DNA from: an uncultured Peptoniphilus sp.
Lineage (GTDB): Bacteria > Bacillota > Clostridia > Tissierellales > Peptoniphilaceae
Assembly: GCA_946999425.1 (NCBI GenBank)
Contig: CAMQDG010000048.1
Coordinates: 1-11,432, forward strand
Length of the DNA stretch: 11,432 nt
Direction of reading: 5' to 3'
Position numbers and translations under genes: made by a program. Positions within the stretch are counted from its first letter, which is position 1, and every line of letters begins with the position of its first letter. The notes below the pieces were generated by a model, which was not told where the DNA came from, made no database searches, and worked only from the letters and a program-made list of their open reading frames with translations. Shown here one piece after another: positions 1 to 7,082 of the stretch.

Positions 1-16
1 GGAAATCGTCTTTTTA

Positions 17-61
17 TTTTTTAATTTTGTTTTAATTTTTTAATTTTGTTTTAATTTTTTA
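17..61. repeat. 19-nt T-rich tandem repeat
   Basis: The unit TTTTTTAATTTTGTTTTAA occurs exactly at 17-35 and 36-54, and the first seven bases of a third copy follow at 55-61. The preceding bases 11-16 are also a T-run plus A. It lies immediately upstream of the DJ-1 family gene and fills most of the leader region visible here. It could arise by slippage in low-complexity DNA. Each full unit carries a TTGTTT that could serve as a weak -35 element. Confidence 0.75.
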
Positions 62-75
62 TTTTTGGATAAAAT
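46..75 (+). promoter_or_regulatory. possible weak promoter of the DJ-1 family gene
   Basis: TTGTTT at 46-51, inside the second tandem repeat unit, is followed after 18 nt by TAAAAT at 70-75. The expected transcript start near 82 would leave only about 13 nt of leader, with the ribosome binding site at its very 5' end. In DNA this AT-rich such matches are expected by chance, and a promoter left of the window is equally possible. Confidence 0.25.
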
Positions 76-94
76 TATTAAGAAAGGAGTTTTT

Positions 95-676
95 ATGAAA
101 GATTTAATAGTTTTACTTGCAGAAGGTTTTGAAGAAGTGGAAGCTCTTACTGTTTTAGATATGGCAAGAAGGGCAAATCTTCTTTGTGATTTAGTTTCAA
201 CGGAAAAGGAACTTCTTGTTTCAAGCTCCCATAATGTTAAAATTATGGCTGATAAATTATTTGAAGATATAGATTCTAAGGATTATAGGGCTGTTTATAT
301 TCCAGGTGGTATTCCTGGTGCTTTAAATTTATCGGAAAATAAAAAAGTCCTTGACCTAATAAAAGATTTTTATGAAGATGGAAAATTTGTTTGTGCAATT
401 TGTGCCGGCCCTATTGTTTTAGATAAGGCAGGAATTTTAAAAGACAAAAGTTTTACTTGTTTTCCCGGTTTTCAAGAAAATTTAAGTATTAAAAATCCAA
501 AAGATTTTCCCCTTTGCCTTGATGGCAATGTTGTAACTGCCATGGGACCCGGTCTTGCAATTGCCATGGGAATGAAGGTTGTTGAACTTTTAAAAAATAA
601 ATCCGAAATGGAAAAGATGGCTCAGGGATTTTTAATTCCAAAACTTCGTCAATTTATAAAAGATGATTTAATCTAA
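95..676 (+). CDS. DJ-1/PfpI (class I glutamine amidotransferase-like) family protein
   Basis: This is a 193-residue cytosolic protein of the DJ-1/YajL branch of the DJ-1/ThiJ/PfpI superfamily. The family's conserved nucleophile is Cys103 in AICAGP (101-106), at the nucleophile elbow. The Glu that pairs with it is Glu16 in GFEEVEA (11-17), which aligns with human DJ-1 Glu18. VYIPGG (67-72) and MGPGLAIAMG (150-159) are further family motifs. The DJ-1 His126 position appears to be in TCFPGF (121-126), with no His visible. Length is normal for the family. ATG at 95 is chosen because AGAAAGGAG at 81-89 sits 5 nt upstream; an in-frame TTG at 65 lacks such a site and would add residues the family does not have. 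It is the only plus-strand gene, converging on the DagK gene. Roles proposed for relatives include oxidative or carbonyl stress protection and a disputed deglycase activity. The family call is firm; the substrate is unknown. Confidence 0.92.
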   Translation: MKDLIVLLAEGFEEVEALTVLDMARRANLLCDLVSTEKELLVSSSHNVKIMADKLFEDIDSKDYRAVYIPGGIPGALNLSENKKVLDLIKDFYEDGKFVCAICAGPIVLDKAGILKDKSFTCFPGFQENLSIKNPKDFPLCLDGNVVTAMGPGLAIAMGMKVVELLKNKSEMEKMAQGFLIPKLRQFIKDDLI

Positions 677-690
677 ATTTTAATATTAAA

Positions 691-720
691 AAAATAATGC
701 TTCATTTGAAGCATTATTTT
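691..720. terminator. bidirectional rho-independent terminator
   Basis: A 13-bp perfect stem (691-703 with 708-720) encloses an ATTT loop. The core TAATGCTTC pairs with GAAGCATTA. It is flanked by A-runs on the left and T-rich sequence on the right, so it can act in both directions between two convergent genes. The TAA stop of the minus-strand DagK gene (714-716) lies inside the right arm, so the last codons of that gene form part of the hairpin. Confidence 0.9.
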
Positions 721-1628
721 ATTTGGTTTTTATTCTTTAAGTTTGCAAGGATAGCAAATTTTAAATTTTCTCTATTTAATTTTAAATTAAATTCTCTATC
801 TTTTAAGAGTTCTCCGTCAATATTTAAATTAATTTCTTCAGAGAGTTCAATTTTTACATTTTCCGCCCTAAAGGTTTTAATTTTATCTTCCTTAAAAATT
901 TGACCTTTTTTATATTTAGGTATAAGTCTTATAATTTCAGGAACTTTTAAAAATTCCGCTAAAACTATTTCCATTTTACCGTCATTTAAAATACTATTAG
1001 GCGCTGGATTAAATCCTCCTCCATAATAAGATCCGTTACAAAAAGCACAAAGAGTATATGTACCTTCAATTATTTTTTCATCATCTATGGTCATCCTTAT
1101 TTTTTGTCCCCTATTGTTGAACAATACTTTTAAGGTAGCAAGGTCATAAATTCTTTTCCCTAAAAATTTATATGTTTTTGCATATTCCCTTGCATATTCC
1201 AAAACTTTTGCATCAAGACCTGTTGATGCAATATTTATAGATGTGTGAGTCCCATTTATTTCTATTGTGTCTATTTTTTTTATTGGAGGAGCTATTAAGT
1301 TGTCTAAGGTGAATTTTTCATATTCAAATAATTTTGAAAAATCATTTGCCGTTCCCATTGGTATAAGTCCCAAGGCTATATTGGTATCTTTTAAAGCATT
1401 TGCTATTTCAGATAAAGTTCCATCTCCGCCGCAAGCATATACTATTCCCTCCTTATTTTCAAGGGCAAATTCTTTGGCTGCTCTTTTACCATGATTTTCA
1501 TCTTCTGTAAAAATAAATCGGCACTTTTCTATTAAATTATTTTTTATAAAAAATTCCTTGATTTCCCTATGGAGTTTATTAAAATCATTTTTCCCGGCTT
1601 TTGTACTATATATAAATAAATATTTCAT
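714..1628 (-). CDS. diacylglycerol kinase (DagK) catalytic-domain lipid kinase
   Basis: This 304-residue protein belongs to the DgkB/YegS/BmrU family, which phosphorylates diacylglycerol or related lipids at the cytosolic membrane face and recycles lipid for phospholipid synthesis. Visible signatures are YSTKAG near the N terminus, the nucleotide-binding GGDGT loop at 67-71, GTANDF at 92-97, the segment at 199-220 containing YYGGGFNPAPNSILNDG, and NIDGE near 269-273. Length fits the family. The frame stays open upstream through the tRNA-Thr gene, but that extension is tRNA sequence read as protein. The family-like N terminus MKYLFIY starts at ATG 1628-1626. That start lies 8 nt after the tRNA CCA and has no Shine-Dalgarno sequence, which is unusual here. 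No terminator separates tRNA and gene, so both probably share the tRNA promoter. DgkB itself versus a paralogue such as YegS cannot be decided from this sequence. Confidence 0.9.
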   Translation of the reverse strand: MKYLFIYSTKAGKNDFNKLHREIKEFFIKNNLIEKCRFIFTEDENHGKRAAKEFALENKEGIVYACGGDGTLSEIANALKDTNIALGLIPMGTANDFSKLFEYEKFTLDNLIAPPIKKIDTIEINGTHTSINIASTGLDAKVLEYAREYAKTYKFLGKRIYDLATLKVLFNNRGQKIRMTIDDEKIIEGTYTLCAFCNGSYYGGGFNPAPNSILNDGKMEIVLAEFLKVPEIIRLIPKYKKGQIFKEDKIKTFRAENVKIELSEEINLNIDGELLKDREFNLKLNRENLKFAILANLKNKNQIK

Positions 1629-1636
1629 AACATTTT

Positions 1637-1712
1637 TGGAGCTGATGGGGGGACTCGAACCCCCGACCTGTGCATTACGAGTGCACTGCTCTACCATCTG
1701 AGCCACATCAGC
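1637..1712 (-). tRNA. tRNA-Thr (anticodon CGU)
   Basis: The 76-nt gene folds as a complete cloverleaf. The acceptor GCTGATG (1712-1706) pairs with CATCAGC (1647-1641), with discriminator U at 1640 and an encoded CCA at 1639-1637. The D-arm is GCTC/GAGC, the anticodon stem GTGCA/TGCAC encloses loop CTCGTAA, and the T-arm GGGGG/CCCCC encloses TTCGAGT. The anticodon CGT (1679-1677) reads ACG, a threonine codon. All stems are perfectly paired. The gene starts a few bases after an extended -10 promoter, and the DagK start codon follows only 8 nt beyond CCA. Confidence 0.97.
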
Positions 1713-1730
1713 ATGTTCTAATTATAACAT
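1713..1730 (-). promoter_or_regulatory. extended -10 promoter of tRNA-Thr and DagK gene
   Basis: Read on the minus strand, TGTTATAAT (1729-1721) is a perfect extended -10 (TGnTATAAT). The predicted start near 1714 falls one or two bases before the tRNA 5' end at 1712. No convincing -35 hexamer is seen at 17-nt spacing, which extended -10 promoters can tolerate. The same 18 bases form a near-perfect palindrome (8 of 9 base pairs), noted separately. Confidence 0.75.
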
Positions 1731-1748
1731 AATTTTTTTTGATTTATT

Positions 1749-1779
1749 TAAAAAAATACCGGAGATATATAATCTCCGG
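1749..1779 (-). terminator. rho-independent terminator after pcp
   Basis: CCGGAGAT (1759-1766) and ATCTCCGG (1772-1779) form an 8-bp GC-rich stem with loop ATATA. On the minus strand it is followed by TATTTTTTTAA (1758-1748). It lies 7 nt past the pcp stop and ends the long minus-strand chain, just before the tRNA-Thr promoter. Confidence 0.9.
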
Positions 1780-1785
1780 AAATTT

Positions 1786-2400
1786 TTATTTGTTTTCTTC
1801 TATTATTGTTTCAAGAGCTATTTCTATTGATTTTACAATATCTTCTTTGCTCATAAAAGGTGTTCCAGCTGGTTTATCTATTACTTGTTCTGCAATAAAG
1901 GGAACATGAATAAAGCCACTCTTTAAACCTTTGAATTTTCTTTCTCCCAAATATCTTATTGAATATAAAACGTCATTACATACATAAGCTCCTGCTGTGA
2001 AAGATACATAGGCAGGAAGTCCTGCTTTTTTTATATTTTCAACAATTTCAGGAACAGGTAGATTTGAGATATATCCATCTTCTCCATCTTCTTGTATTTT
2101 TTCATACATAGGTTCGTTGCCTTCGTTATCAGGTATTCTTGCAACTCTTACATTTACTCCTACATATTCAACGCTTACACAAGATCTGTTTCCAGCTTGT
2201 CCTATGGATAAAACAACATCTGGATTTATTTCTTCTATCTTTTCTTCTATTTTCTTAGGTCCCTTTCCAAATACTGTAGGTATTTGAAGTTTTATTATTT
2301 CAGAACCCTTAATTTCATCTCTTACTTTTTTTACGGCTTCCCATGCAGGATTAATTTTTTCTCCTCCAAAGGGATCAAAGCCTGTTAATAATATTTTCAT
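1786..2400 (-). CDS. pcp: pyrrolidone-carboxylate (pyroglutamyl) peptidase I
   Basis: Pcp is a cytosolic cysteine peptidase (MEROPS family C15) that removes N-terminal 5-oxoproline (pyroglutamate) from peptides. The 204-residue product has the normal length. FDPFGG at 8-13 is the family's N-terminal signature. The catalytic triad residues are all visible: Glu78 in SVEYVGVN, Cys141 in TAGAYVCND, and His165 in GFIHVPF. The start is ATG 2400-2398, preceded by AAGGTGAG; a GTG three codons upstream is part of that binding site and was not used. The upstream DUF979 gene ends 10 nt before, so the two are probably translated from one message. Pcp is the last gene before the terminator. Its placement after a putative 5-oxoproline transporter pair fits a pathway in which pyroglutamate is released, moved or salvaged. 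Confidence 0.97.
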   Translation of the reverse strand: MKILLTGFDPFGGEKINPAWEAVKKVRDEIKGSEIIKLQIPTVFGKGPKKIEEKIEEINPDVVLSIGQAGNRSCVSVEYVGVNVRVARIPDNEGNEPMYEKIQEDGEDGYISNLPVPEIVENIKKAGLPAYVSFTAGAYVCNDVLYSIRYLGERKFKGLKSGFIHVPFIAEQVIDKPAGTPFMSKEDIVKSIEIALETIIEENK

Positions 2401-2410
2401 AATTCTCACC

Positions 2411-3355
2411 TTAGCTAAACATTATCATATAAACAATTTGTACTATCAACATAATTATTGCCGGTACAACTTGATTTTTTATTACTCCATTTTTGTCTTT
2501 CATTTCAAGTATTGCAACAGGAACTATATTAAAGTTTGCAGCCATTGGTGTCATAAGTGTTCCGCAATAACCGCAAGTTAATGCCAACATTCCTATAAGA
2601 GTCGGGTTTGCTCCTTGAGCAAGCACAAAGGGAGCTCCTATTCCTACAGTCATAACTGTTATTGCAGCAAAAGCATTACCCATTACCATAGTGAATAGTG
2701 CCATTCCTATTGCATATACAATTATTCCTACAACTATATTTCCTTCAGGAATTATATTTCCTACTATATCTGATACAACTTGTCCTACACCTGCTTGGGT
2801 AAATACTGCTCCTAAAGATGCTAAAAACATAGGTAGCATACTTAAAGGTCCTACAAGGTCTAAAAATCTTTTAGAGTCTTTTAAATAAACATTAAGAGTA
2901 TTATCTTTGTTCATAAAGTACAAGGTTATCATTGCTAAAGCAACTCCACAGCCAACCCCTACTAGGGCTCCAAGCTTTGTCATTGTTGCAAATATTACTG
3001 CTGTAATTCCTATCATAAAAGCAGGAATAAATATTTTATATCCAAGCTTATCGCTTACTGCTTTTGTATATTCTTTTGTAGGCACGTCATTTGTCTTATA
3101 TGAAACTTGATTAAATATTGCAGGAAGAGCCATTAATACTACTAAAACACCTACAACTTTTGCTGGTATCCATCTTCCTAAAGCTATTACTATACCAAGT
3201 ATTATCCAAAATATACCTGTACCTATTTTCTTTTCATTTTCCTTATCGTTTAAATTCCTTATTCCTGTATTTAGAAGTAAAAGTCCTATTATTATATAAA
3301 GGATTTCAAGAAGTTTTGCTCCAGTTGTTACTTCAGTTGATGTGAAAAAACTCAT
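2411..3355 (-). CDS. DUF979 family membrane protein, putative 5-oxoproline transporter subunit
   Basis: This 314-residue integral membrane protein has roughly nine or ten hydrophobic segments and no signal peptide. The first segment follows a short polar N terminus, near residues 14-31. A glycine-rich stretch near 122-140 and the segment CGTLMTPMAANFNIVPVAIL near the C terminus recall transporters of the ion-transporter superfamily, where such polar breaks in helices line the substrate path. DUF979 proteins are usually encoded beside DUF969 and often beside pcp. From memory, current NCBI naming calls the pair a 5-oxoproline transporter. That function is therefore database and context knowledge, not visible in the residues. 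ATG 3355-3353 overlaps the DUF969 stop as ATGA, with AAAGGGGG a few bases upstream, which indicates translational coupling and probably paired stoichiometry. Import versus export cannot be told. Confidence 0.85.
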   Translation of the reverse strand: MSFFTSTEVTTGAKLLEILYIIIGLLLLNTGIRNLNDKENEKKIGTGIFWIILGIVIALGRWIPAKVVGVLVVLMALPAIFNQVSYKTNDVPTKEYTKAVSDKLGYKIFIPAFMIGITAVIFATMTKLGALVGVGCGVALAMITLYFMNKDNTLNVYLKDSKRFLDLVGPLSMLPMFLASLGAVFTQAGVGQVVSDIVGNIIPEGNIVVGIIVYAIGMALFTMVMGNAFAAITVMTVGIGAPFVLAQGANPTLIGMLALTCGYCGTLMTPMAANFNIVPVAILEMKDKNGVIKNQVVPAIIMLIVQIVYMIMFS

Positions 3356-4029
3356 TTAATTTCCCCCTTTGCTCCTTTTTCTGAAAGTTTTTTGTCTTTC
3401 AAAACATAATAAATTATTCCTACAATTGTAGCTATTATAGCTACTGGTATTTCTACTTTTGCAAGGTCTATAAGTTCTACATTATATCCAAGTTCTTTTA
3501 AAGTTCCTTGAACTAAAAGTCCTCCTGCTCCACCAACAAAAAGTACTTGACCGAAGAACCATGTTATGTTTTCCATACCTGCTGCCATTCCCTTTACTTC
3601 TTCAATGTGTTCTTCGTGGTTGTCTGCAGGAACTTCCCTTACTGCAGCTTCAGCCATTGGCATTACTACTGGACGAATAAAACCTGCAACCCCTCCAAAA
3701 CTTGCGTTAAATGCTGCAAATATTACTCTCATTATTCCGTAAGATGCTATAATCTTTCCTGCATTTGCATTTTTTGTTTTTGAAATAAACTTTGCAGCAG
3801 ATTCTCTTAAACCATTTCTTTCAAGAGTTCCTGTTACAAGCATTACTATTACAAATATCATCATAGCTCTATTATTTACAAAGCTAGTGCCTAAGGTTTC
3901 CAAAAAACCTTCAACTCCTAAGCCTCCTACAATTGCAGTTGCAATCATGGAAACAAATATTATAGCAATTGAATTAAATTTTAGGGCAAAACCTATAATA
4001 AGAATCGCTATACCTATTAGTTTTATCAT
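3352..4029 (-). CDS. DUF969 family membrane protein, putative 5-oxoproline transporter subunit
   Basis: This 225-residue membrane protein has about six hydrophobic segments. Two are at the very N terminus (about 2-40), one is near 57-66, one follows the motif NASFGGVAGFIRPVVMP (residues near 109-125), one is near 155-172 within a glycine-rich stretch, and one is near 194-209. A basic tail follows. It carries the typical DUF969 arrangement and is always, to my knowledge, a partner of DUF979, each alone being too short to resemble a full secondary transporter. The pair is therefore best read as one two-subunit permease, probably for 5-oxoproline, given pcp downstream. The start ATG 4029-4027 overlaps the M14 peptidase stop (ATGA). 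A very strong site, AGGAGGAGG at 4043-4035, lies 5 nt upstream and is itself coding sequence of the peptidase. Confidence 0.85.
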   Translation of the reverse strand: MIKLIGIAILIIGFALKFNSIAIIFVSMIATAIVGGLGVEGFLETLGTSFVNNRAMMIFVIVMLVTGTLERNGLRESAAKFISKTKNANAGKIIASYGIMRVIFAAFNASFGGVAGFIRPVVMPMAEAAVREVPADNHEEHIEEVKGMAAGMENITWFFGQVLFVGGAGGLLVQGTLKELGYNVELIDLAKVEIPVAIIATIVGIIYYVLKDKKLSEKGAKGEIK

Positions 4030-7000
4030 TGTGTCCTCCTCCTATTGCGGTAAATTCTTCCTCCGCTTTTTGTATTAATTTTTCTATCGTATAAAATTTC
4101 CCTTTTGGAAATGAATTTTATTGTGTCCAAATTGTGAGCCGTATGGGCTTTTGAGCATAATTTCAAAAATTCTCCATCAGCAGACTCATCTATTACTTCA
4201 CTTGTAAAACCTACCTTAGTTATTTCCGGATACCTTATGGAAAGATATCTGTGTTCCCTATTAGTGTCAAAACCTATCCAGTAAAAAATTATATCCTTGT
4301 AATAACCTGTAGGGAACATCTTAGGCATAAGGGCGTGAGCATATTTTTCAAACCTATCCTGCATATCCAAATTCATTTTATGCATTACATCATCTTTATT
4401 TATAGAATCTGCAATTACATCTTGAAGTTCTTCACAAAGTTTAAAGTTTTCCTTATATTCTTCTTCCTTAGGATACCAAAAATATCCATATATAAGAGAT
4501 CTGGGAAGCCAAAAACCCTTATATGCAGGAGCTGTATATCCCGAAAATGGTTGAGCCCATTCATGATGAGGTACTCCATGATTATCACAGTATATATCGG
4601 GAAGATGTCTATAAAACATTTGAACCATAGCCTCAGCTTCTGTATGAATTGAACCTTCCTTAAAATATTCCTGAGCAAACTCTTTTCCAAGAGCATTAAA
4701 TCTTGCAATGTGAAATATCCAATTAGGATGCTCTCTTATAAGAAGGCTGTGAATATAAGACCCATCAGGATTTTCCATAGGTATTAAAACAACATTTACT
4801 TTTTTAAGAAGCTCTTTATCTTCCAAAAGCCTTTCAGTAAGTTCATAACATGAATTTGATGAAGAAACCTCATTTGCATGATGTCTTTCATTAATATACA
4901 TAGTAGGCTTTTTCATTGTCCTTTTAAAAGTCGGAGTGAAATCTTCGTCTACATTAAACTCTATAGATTCAATATCCCTTCCCATAAAACTTTTAGTAAT
5001 ATAATTTATTTTTAAATTTTTATTGGACCTTAAAGAATCATTTAAAGCACAAATATCTTCGTGATTTAAAACTTTCTCATCAAAAGCCGGTGCCTTTTCA
5101 TGAAGCTTATATTTTTCTGCCACTTCATACTCTTCACCATTTATTATAAGAGCATTAATATTTAAATCAGAAAATTTACTTAAACCCCTCTTTAAAATCT
5201 TAGAATAAATTTCAAGTTCTTCCCTATTTAAATCACATTCAATAATTAATTTTTTGCCCTTATCATATCTGTAACCCAATAATTTATAGTTAAGATTCAT
5301 GTCAAGATATTCTTTTTTTGAATCCCTTATTATAAAAGGTTTGGTATCTAAAAAGTTTCTAAGTTCAAATTCAAGTTTAACATTACCCTTTCTATTATGA
5401 ATAAAGGGTAAAATCAGTCCAGGGCTGTCAAAAGTTCCACCCTTTATCTTTTGACCCAAGGCCTTAAAATAATCAAGACCTACAAAATATAAATCTTCAT
5501 GGAAGTGATCAATTGATGAAATCCTATCTTGCCTTACATTTAAATTTTTATCAGTTTCAGAAAGACTTATATCCATAAAAAGTTCTGCAAAAAATGGTTG
5601 AGAATCTTCTTTAAGATTTTTACTTTCAATATCTCTTCCAATTTCAGATAAAATATTTTGATAAGTATCCCAAACATTTTCCAAATCAGTTTTAAAAGTT
5701 TCTACAATCTTTTTGTCCCCACTGGTAATTTCAAAATATCCTGTTTGAGGATGAACAAGACCCATTCCCTTAAAATCATCTAAGTAAGGTCTTTCAGATA
5801 AAATAACCTTATAAGTATCTCTTAAAACTTCCCTTCCCTTTGATTTTGCAATAATTTCATAGGAATCTTCCATATCCTTGTTGATAAATTTAATCTTATC
5901 CCTATTAATAGAAAGCTCCTTTGCCAAAATGTCATCAATAGGATAAAGCTCTTGTAAATATCTTATGGGAAGATCTAAGAATTTATTTTCATCTCCAGCA
6001 CCTTGATTGCTATAAGTGGGAACTGCCCCCGCTTCATCAGAAATATCCGCCCCCTTCATATAGGACCAATAAATTTCTATTTCATCAACTTCTTTTCCAA
6101 TAAGGTCCGGTAAAATGTAATCCTCTATCCAAGAAAAACCACTTTTATAGGAATCTATAACTTGAACTTTCCCCTTTACTGATTTTTTAAGTTCTTTTTC
6201 AAGTTCTTTTCTTACTTCAAGAGGCTCGCTTATAGCACATCTTATAGAATCTATGTCTTTATATTTTTTTAATTTTTCCAGTAAAACATCTCTTTCCCAG
6301 GGAAATTCATATTCTTCTTTTTTAAAGACTTCCTTATTCTTAAAACTTTCTATTTTTAATTCTTTAAATAAATCTTTATAAGCCTTTAAATTTGACTCGT
6401 AGGTTGAATCTATATAAATTTCCCTTGCCCTTGAAGCTCCCTTTGTAAGCTGCATTTCATAGGAATTTTCTCTAAAAACTCTATTAGTAATAAATTCAGC
6501 TCTTTCTAAATTCTCATCTATTAAAAGTTTAAAAAAAGTATCAAAGCCCTTATAAAAAATTTTTGTCTTTTCTCCAAACAAGATCTCATCAAAATCAGCC
6601 TTTTCAAATTCAAAATCATTAGAATCAAAACTTATATCAAAAGCATTAGTATCCATAGCTTTTCTTCTTACTATCTCACACAGGATTTTAAATTCTTCAA
6701 AACTTAAATCACTTGGATCGCAATTAATCCTTGTATATCTTTTAAGAAATTCATCTCTGTAAATAGTCTTATCTAAAAACATGGACTCTTCTTTTAAAAC
6801 TTCTTTTTCATCAATGTAAAAATCTTCATCCTGGTATGAAAAAATATCCATTGTAATCTTATTAAATGCTCTATTATAATCATCCTCACTAATGGATATT
6901 TCTATTATTCCCTTATTTTTATTAATATTAAATTTCCCATCTTCTATTAAGAATTCTTCACAGCTTTCATTAGAAGTAATTAAGGGACCTTTAATGGAAT

Positions 7001-7082
7001 CTTCTTCCAAACCTATAAAAGCTGCAAGTTTTAAGGCAAGTTTTCTAAGGTGGACTTTATCCTCTTTAAGTCTTATTTGCAT
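4026..7082 (-). CDS. large M14 family zinc metallopeptidase
   Basis: This 1018-residue protein has an M14 (carboxypeptidase A-like) domain in roughly its last 330 residues. The zinc-binding HxxE is His735-Ala-Asn-Glu738 in ERHHANE, the NPDG motif is at 771-774, and the third zinc ligand is probably His835 in CDNHGVPHHEW. A likely catalytic Glu is Glu962 in GFTSEVID. The first ~690 residues have no motif I recognise. They are acidic/lysine-rich and soluble-looking, with a conserved-looking stretch PIRYLQELYPIDDIL near 372-386. There is no signal peptide or membrane segment, so it should be cytosolic. Most M14 enzymes are far shorter. The start ATG 7082 has GGAGG upstream and overlaps the GGCT gene by 10 nt; the stop overlaps DUF969. 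The neighbours suggest a peptide or gamma-glutamyl substrate feeding 5-oxoproline metabolism, but specificity cannot be read from the sequence. The C terminus is Arg-rich because it encodes the next gene's binding site. Confidence 0.88.
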   Translation of the reverse strand: MQIRLKEDKVHLRKLALKLAAFIGLEEDSIKGPLITSNESCEEFLIEDGKFNINKNKGIIEISISEDDYNRAFNKITMDIFSYQDEDFYIDEKEVLKEESMFLDKTIYRDEFLKRYTRINCDPSDLSFEEFKILCEIVRRKAMDTNAFDISFDSNDFEFEKADFDEILFGEKTKIFYKGFDTFFKLLIDENLERAEFITNRVFRENSYEMQLTKGASRAREIYIDSTYESNLKAYKDLFKELKIESFKNKEVFKKEEYEFPWERDVLLEKLKKYKDIDSIRCAISEPLEVRKELEKELKKSVKGKVQVIDSYKSGFSWIEDYILPDLIGKEVDEIEIYWSYMKGADISDEAGAVPTYSNQGAGDENKFLDLPIRYLQELYPIDDILAKELSINRDKIKFINKDMEDSYEIIAKSKGREVLRDTYKVILSERPYLDDFKGMGLVHPQTGYFEITSGDKKIVETFKTDLENVWDTYQNILSEIGRDIESKNLKEDSQPFFAELFMDISLSETDKNLNVRQDRISSIDHFHEDLYFVGLDYFKALGQKIKGGTFDSPGLILPFIHNRKGNVKLEFELRNFLDTKPFIIRDSKKEYLDMNLNYKLLGYRYDKGKKLIIECDLNREELEIYSKILKRGLSKFSDLNINALIINGEEYEVAEKYKLHEKAPAFDEKVLNHEDICALNDSLRSNKNLKINYITKSFMGRDIESIEFNVDEDFTPTFKRTMKKPTMYINERHHANEVSSSNSCYELTERLLEDKELLKKVNVVLIPMENPDGSYIHSLLIREHPNWIFHIARFNALGKEFAQEYFKEGSIHTEAEAMVQMFYRHLPDIYCDNHGVPHHEWAQPFSGYTAPAYKGFWLPRSLIYGYFWYPKEEEYKENFKLCEELQDVIADSINKDDVMHKMNLDMQDRFEKYAHALMPKMFPTGYYKDIIFYWIGFDTNREHRYLSIRYPEITKVGFTSEVIDESADGEFLKLCSKAHTAHNLDTIKFISKREILYDRKINTKSGGRIYRNRRRTQ
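4030..4043 (-). promoter_or_regulatory. Shine-Dalgarno of DUF969 inside the M14 gene end
   Basis: AGGAGGAGG (4043-4035) followed by ACACA and ATG is an unusually strong ribosome binding site. It is read in frame as three consecutive AGG arginine codons of the M14 gene, only two sense codons before its stop. It fixes the DUF969 start and gives tight coupling to peptidase translation. Confidence 0.85.

Noticed and set aside
65..94. TTG start for the DJ-1 family gene
   Set aside because: The ribosome binding site AGAAAGGAG lies inside this stretch and points to ATG 95; the extra ten residues do not belong to the family.
697..903. Plus-strand open frame antisense to the DagK gene
   Set aside because: It starts inside the terminator hairpin and runs antisense to a well-supported gene; its Phe/Leu/Ser-rich translation is typical of antisense AT-rich DNA.
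1629..1706. 26-residue N-terminal extension of the DagK protein
   Set aside because: The open frame upstream of MKYLFIY is the tRNA-Thr gene read as protein (a peptide including VEQCTRNAQVGGSSPP). The family starts at MKYLFIY, so the extension is an artefact.
4251..4708. Open frames of 133 (plus) and 97 (minus) codons inside the M14 gene
   Set aside because: Both overlap conserved catalytic coding sequence of the M14 domain, have no recognisable ribosome binding site or family resemblance, and look like shadow frames.
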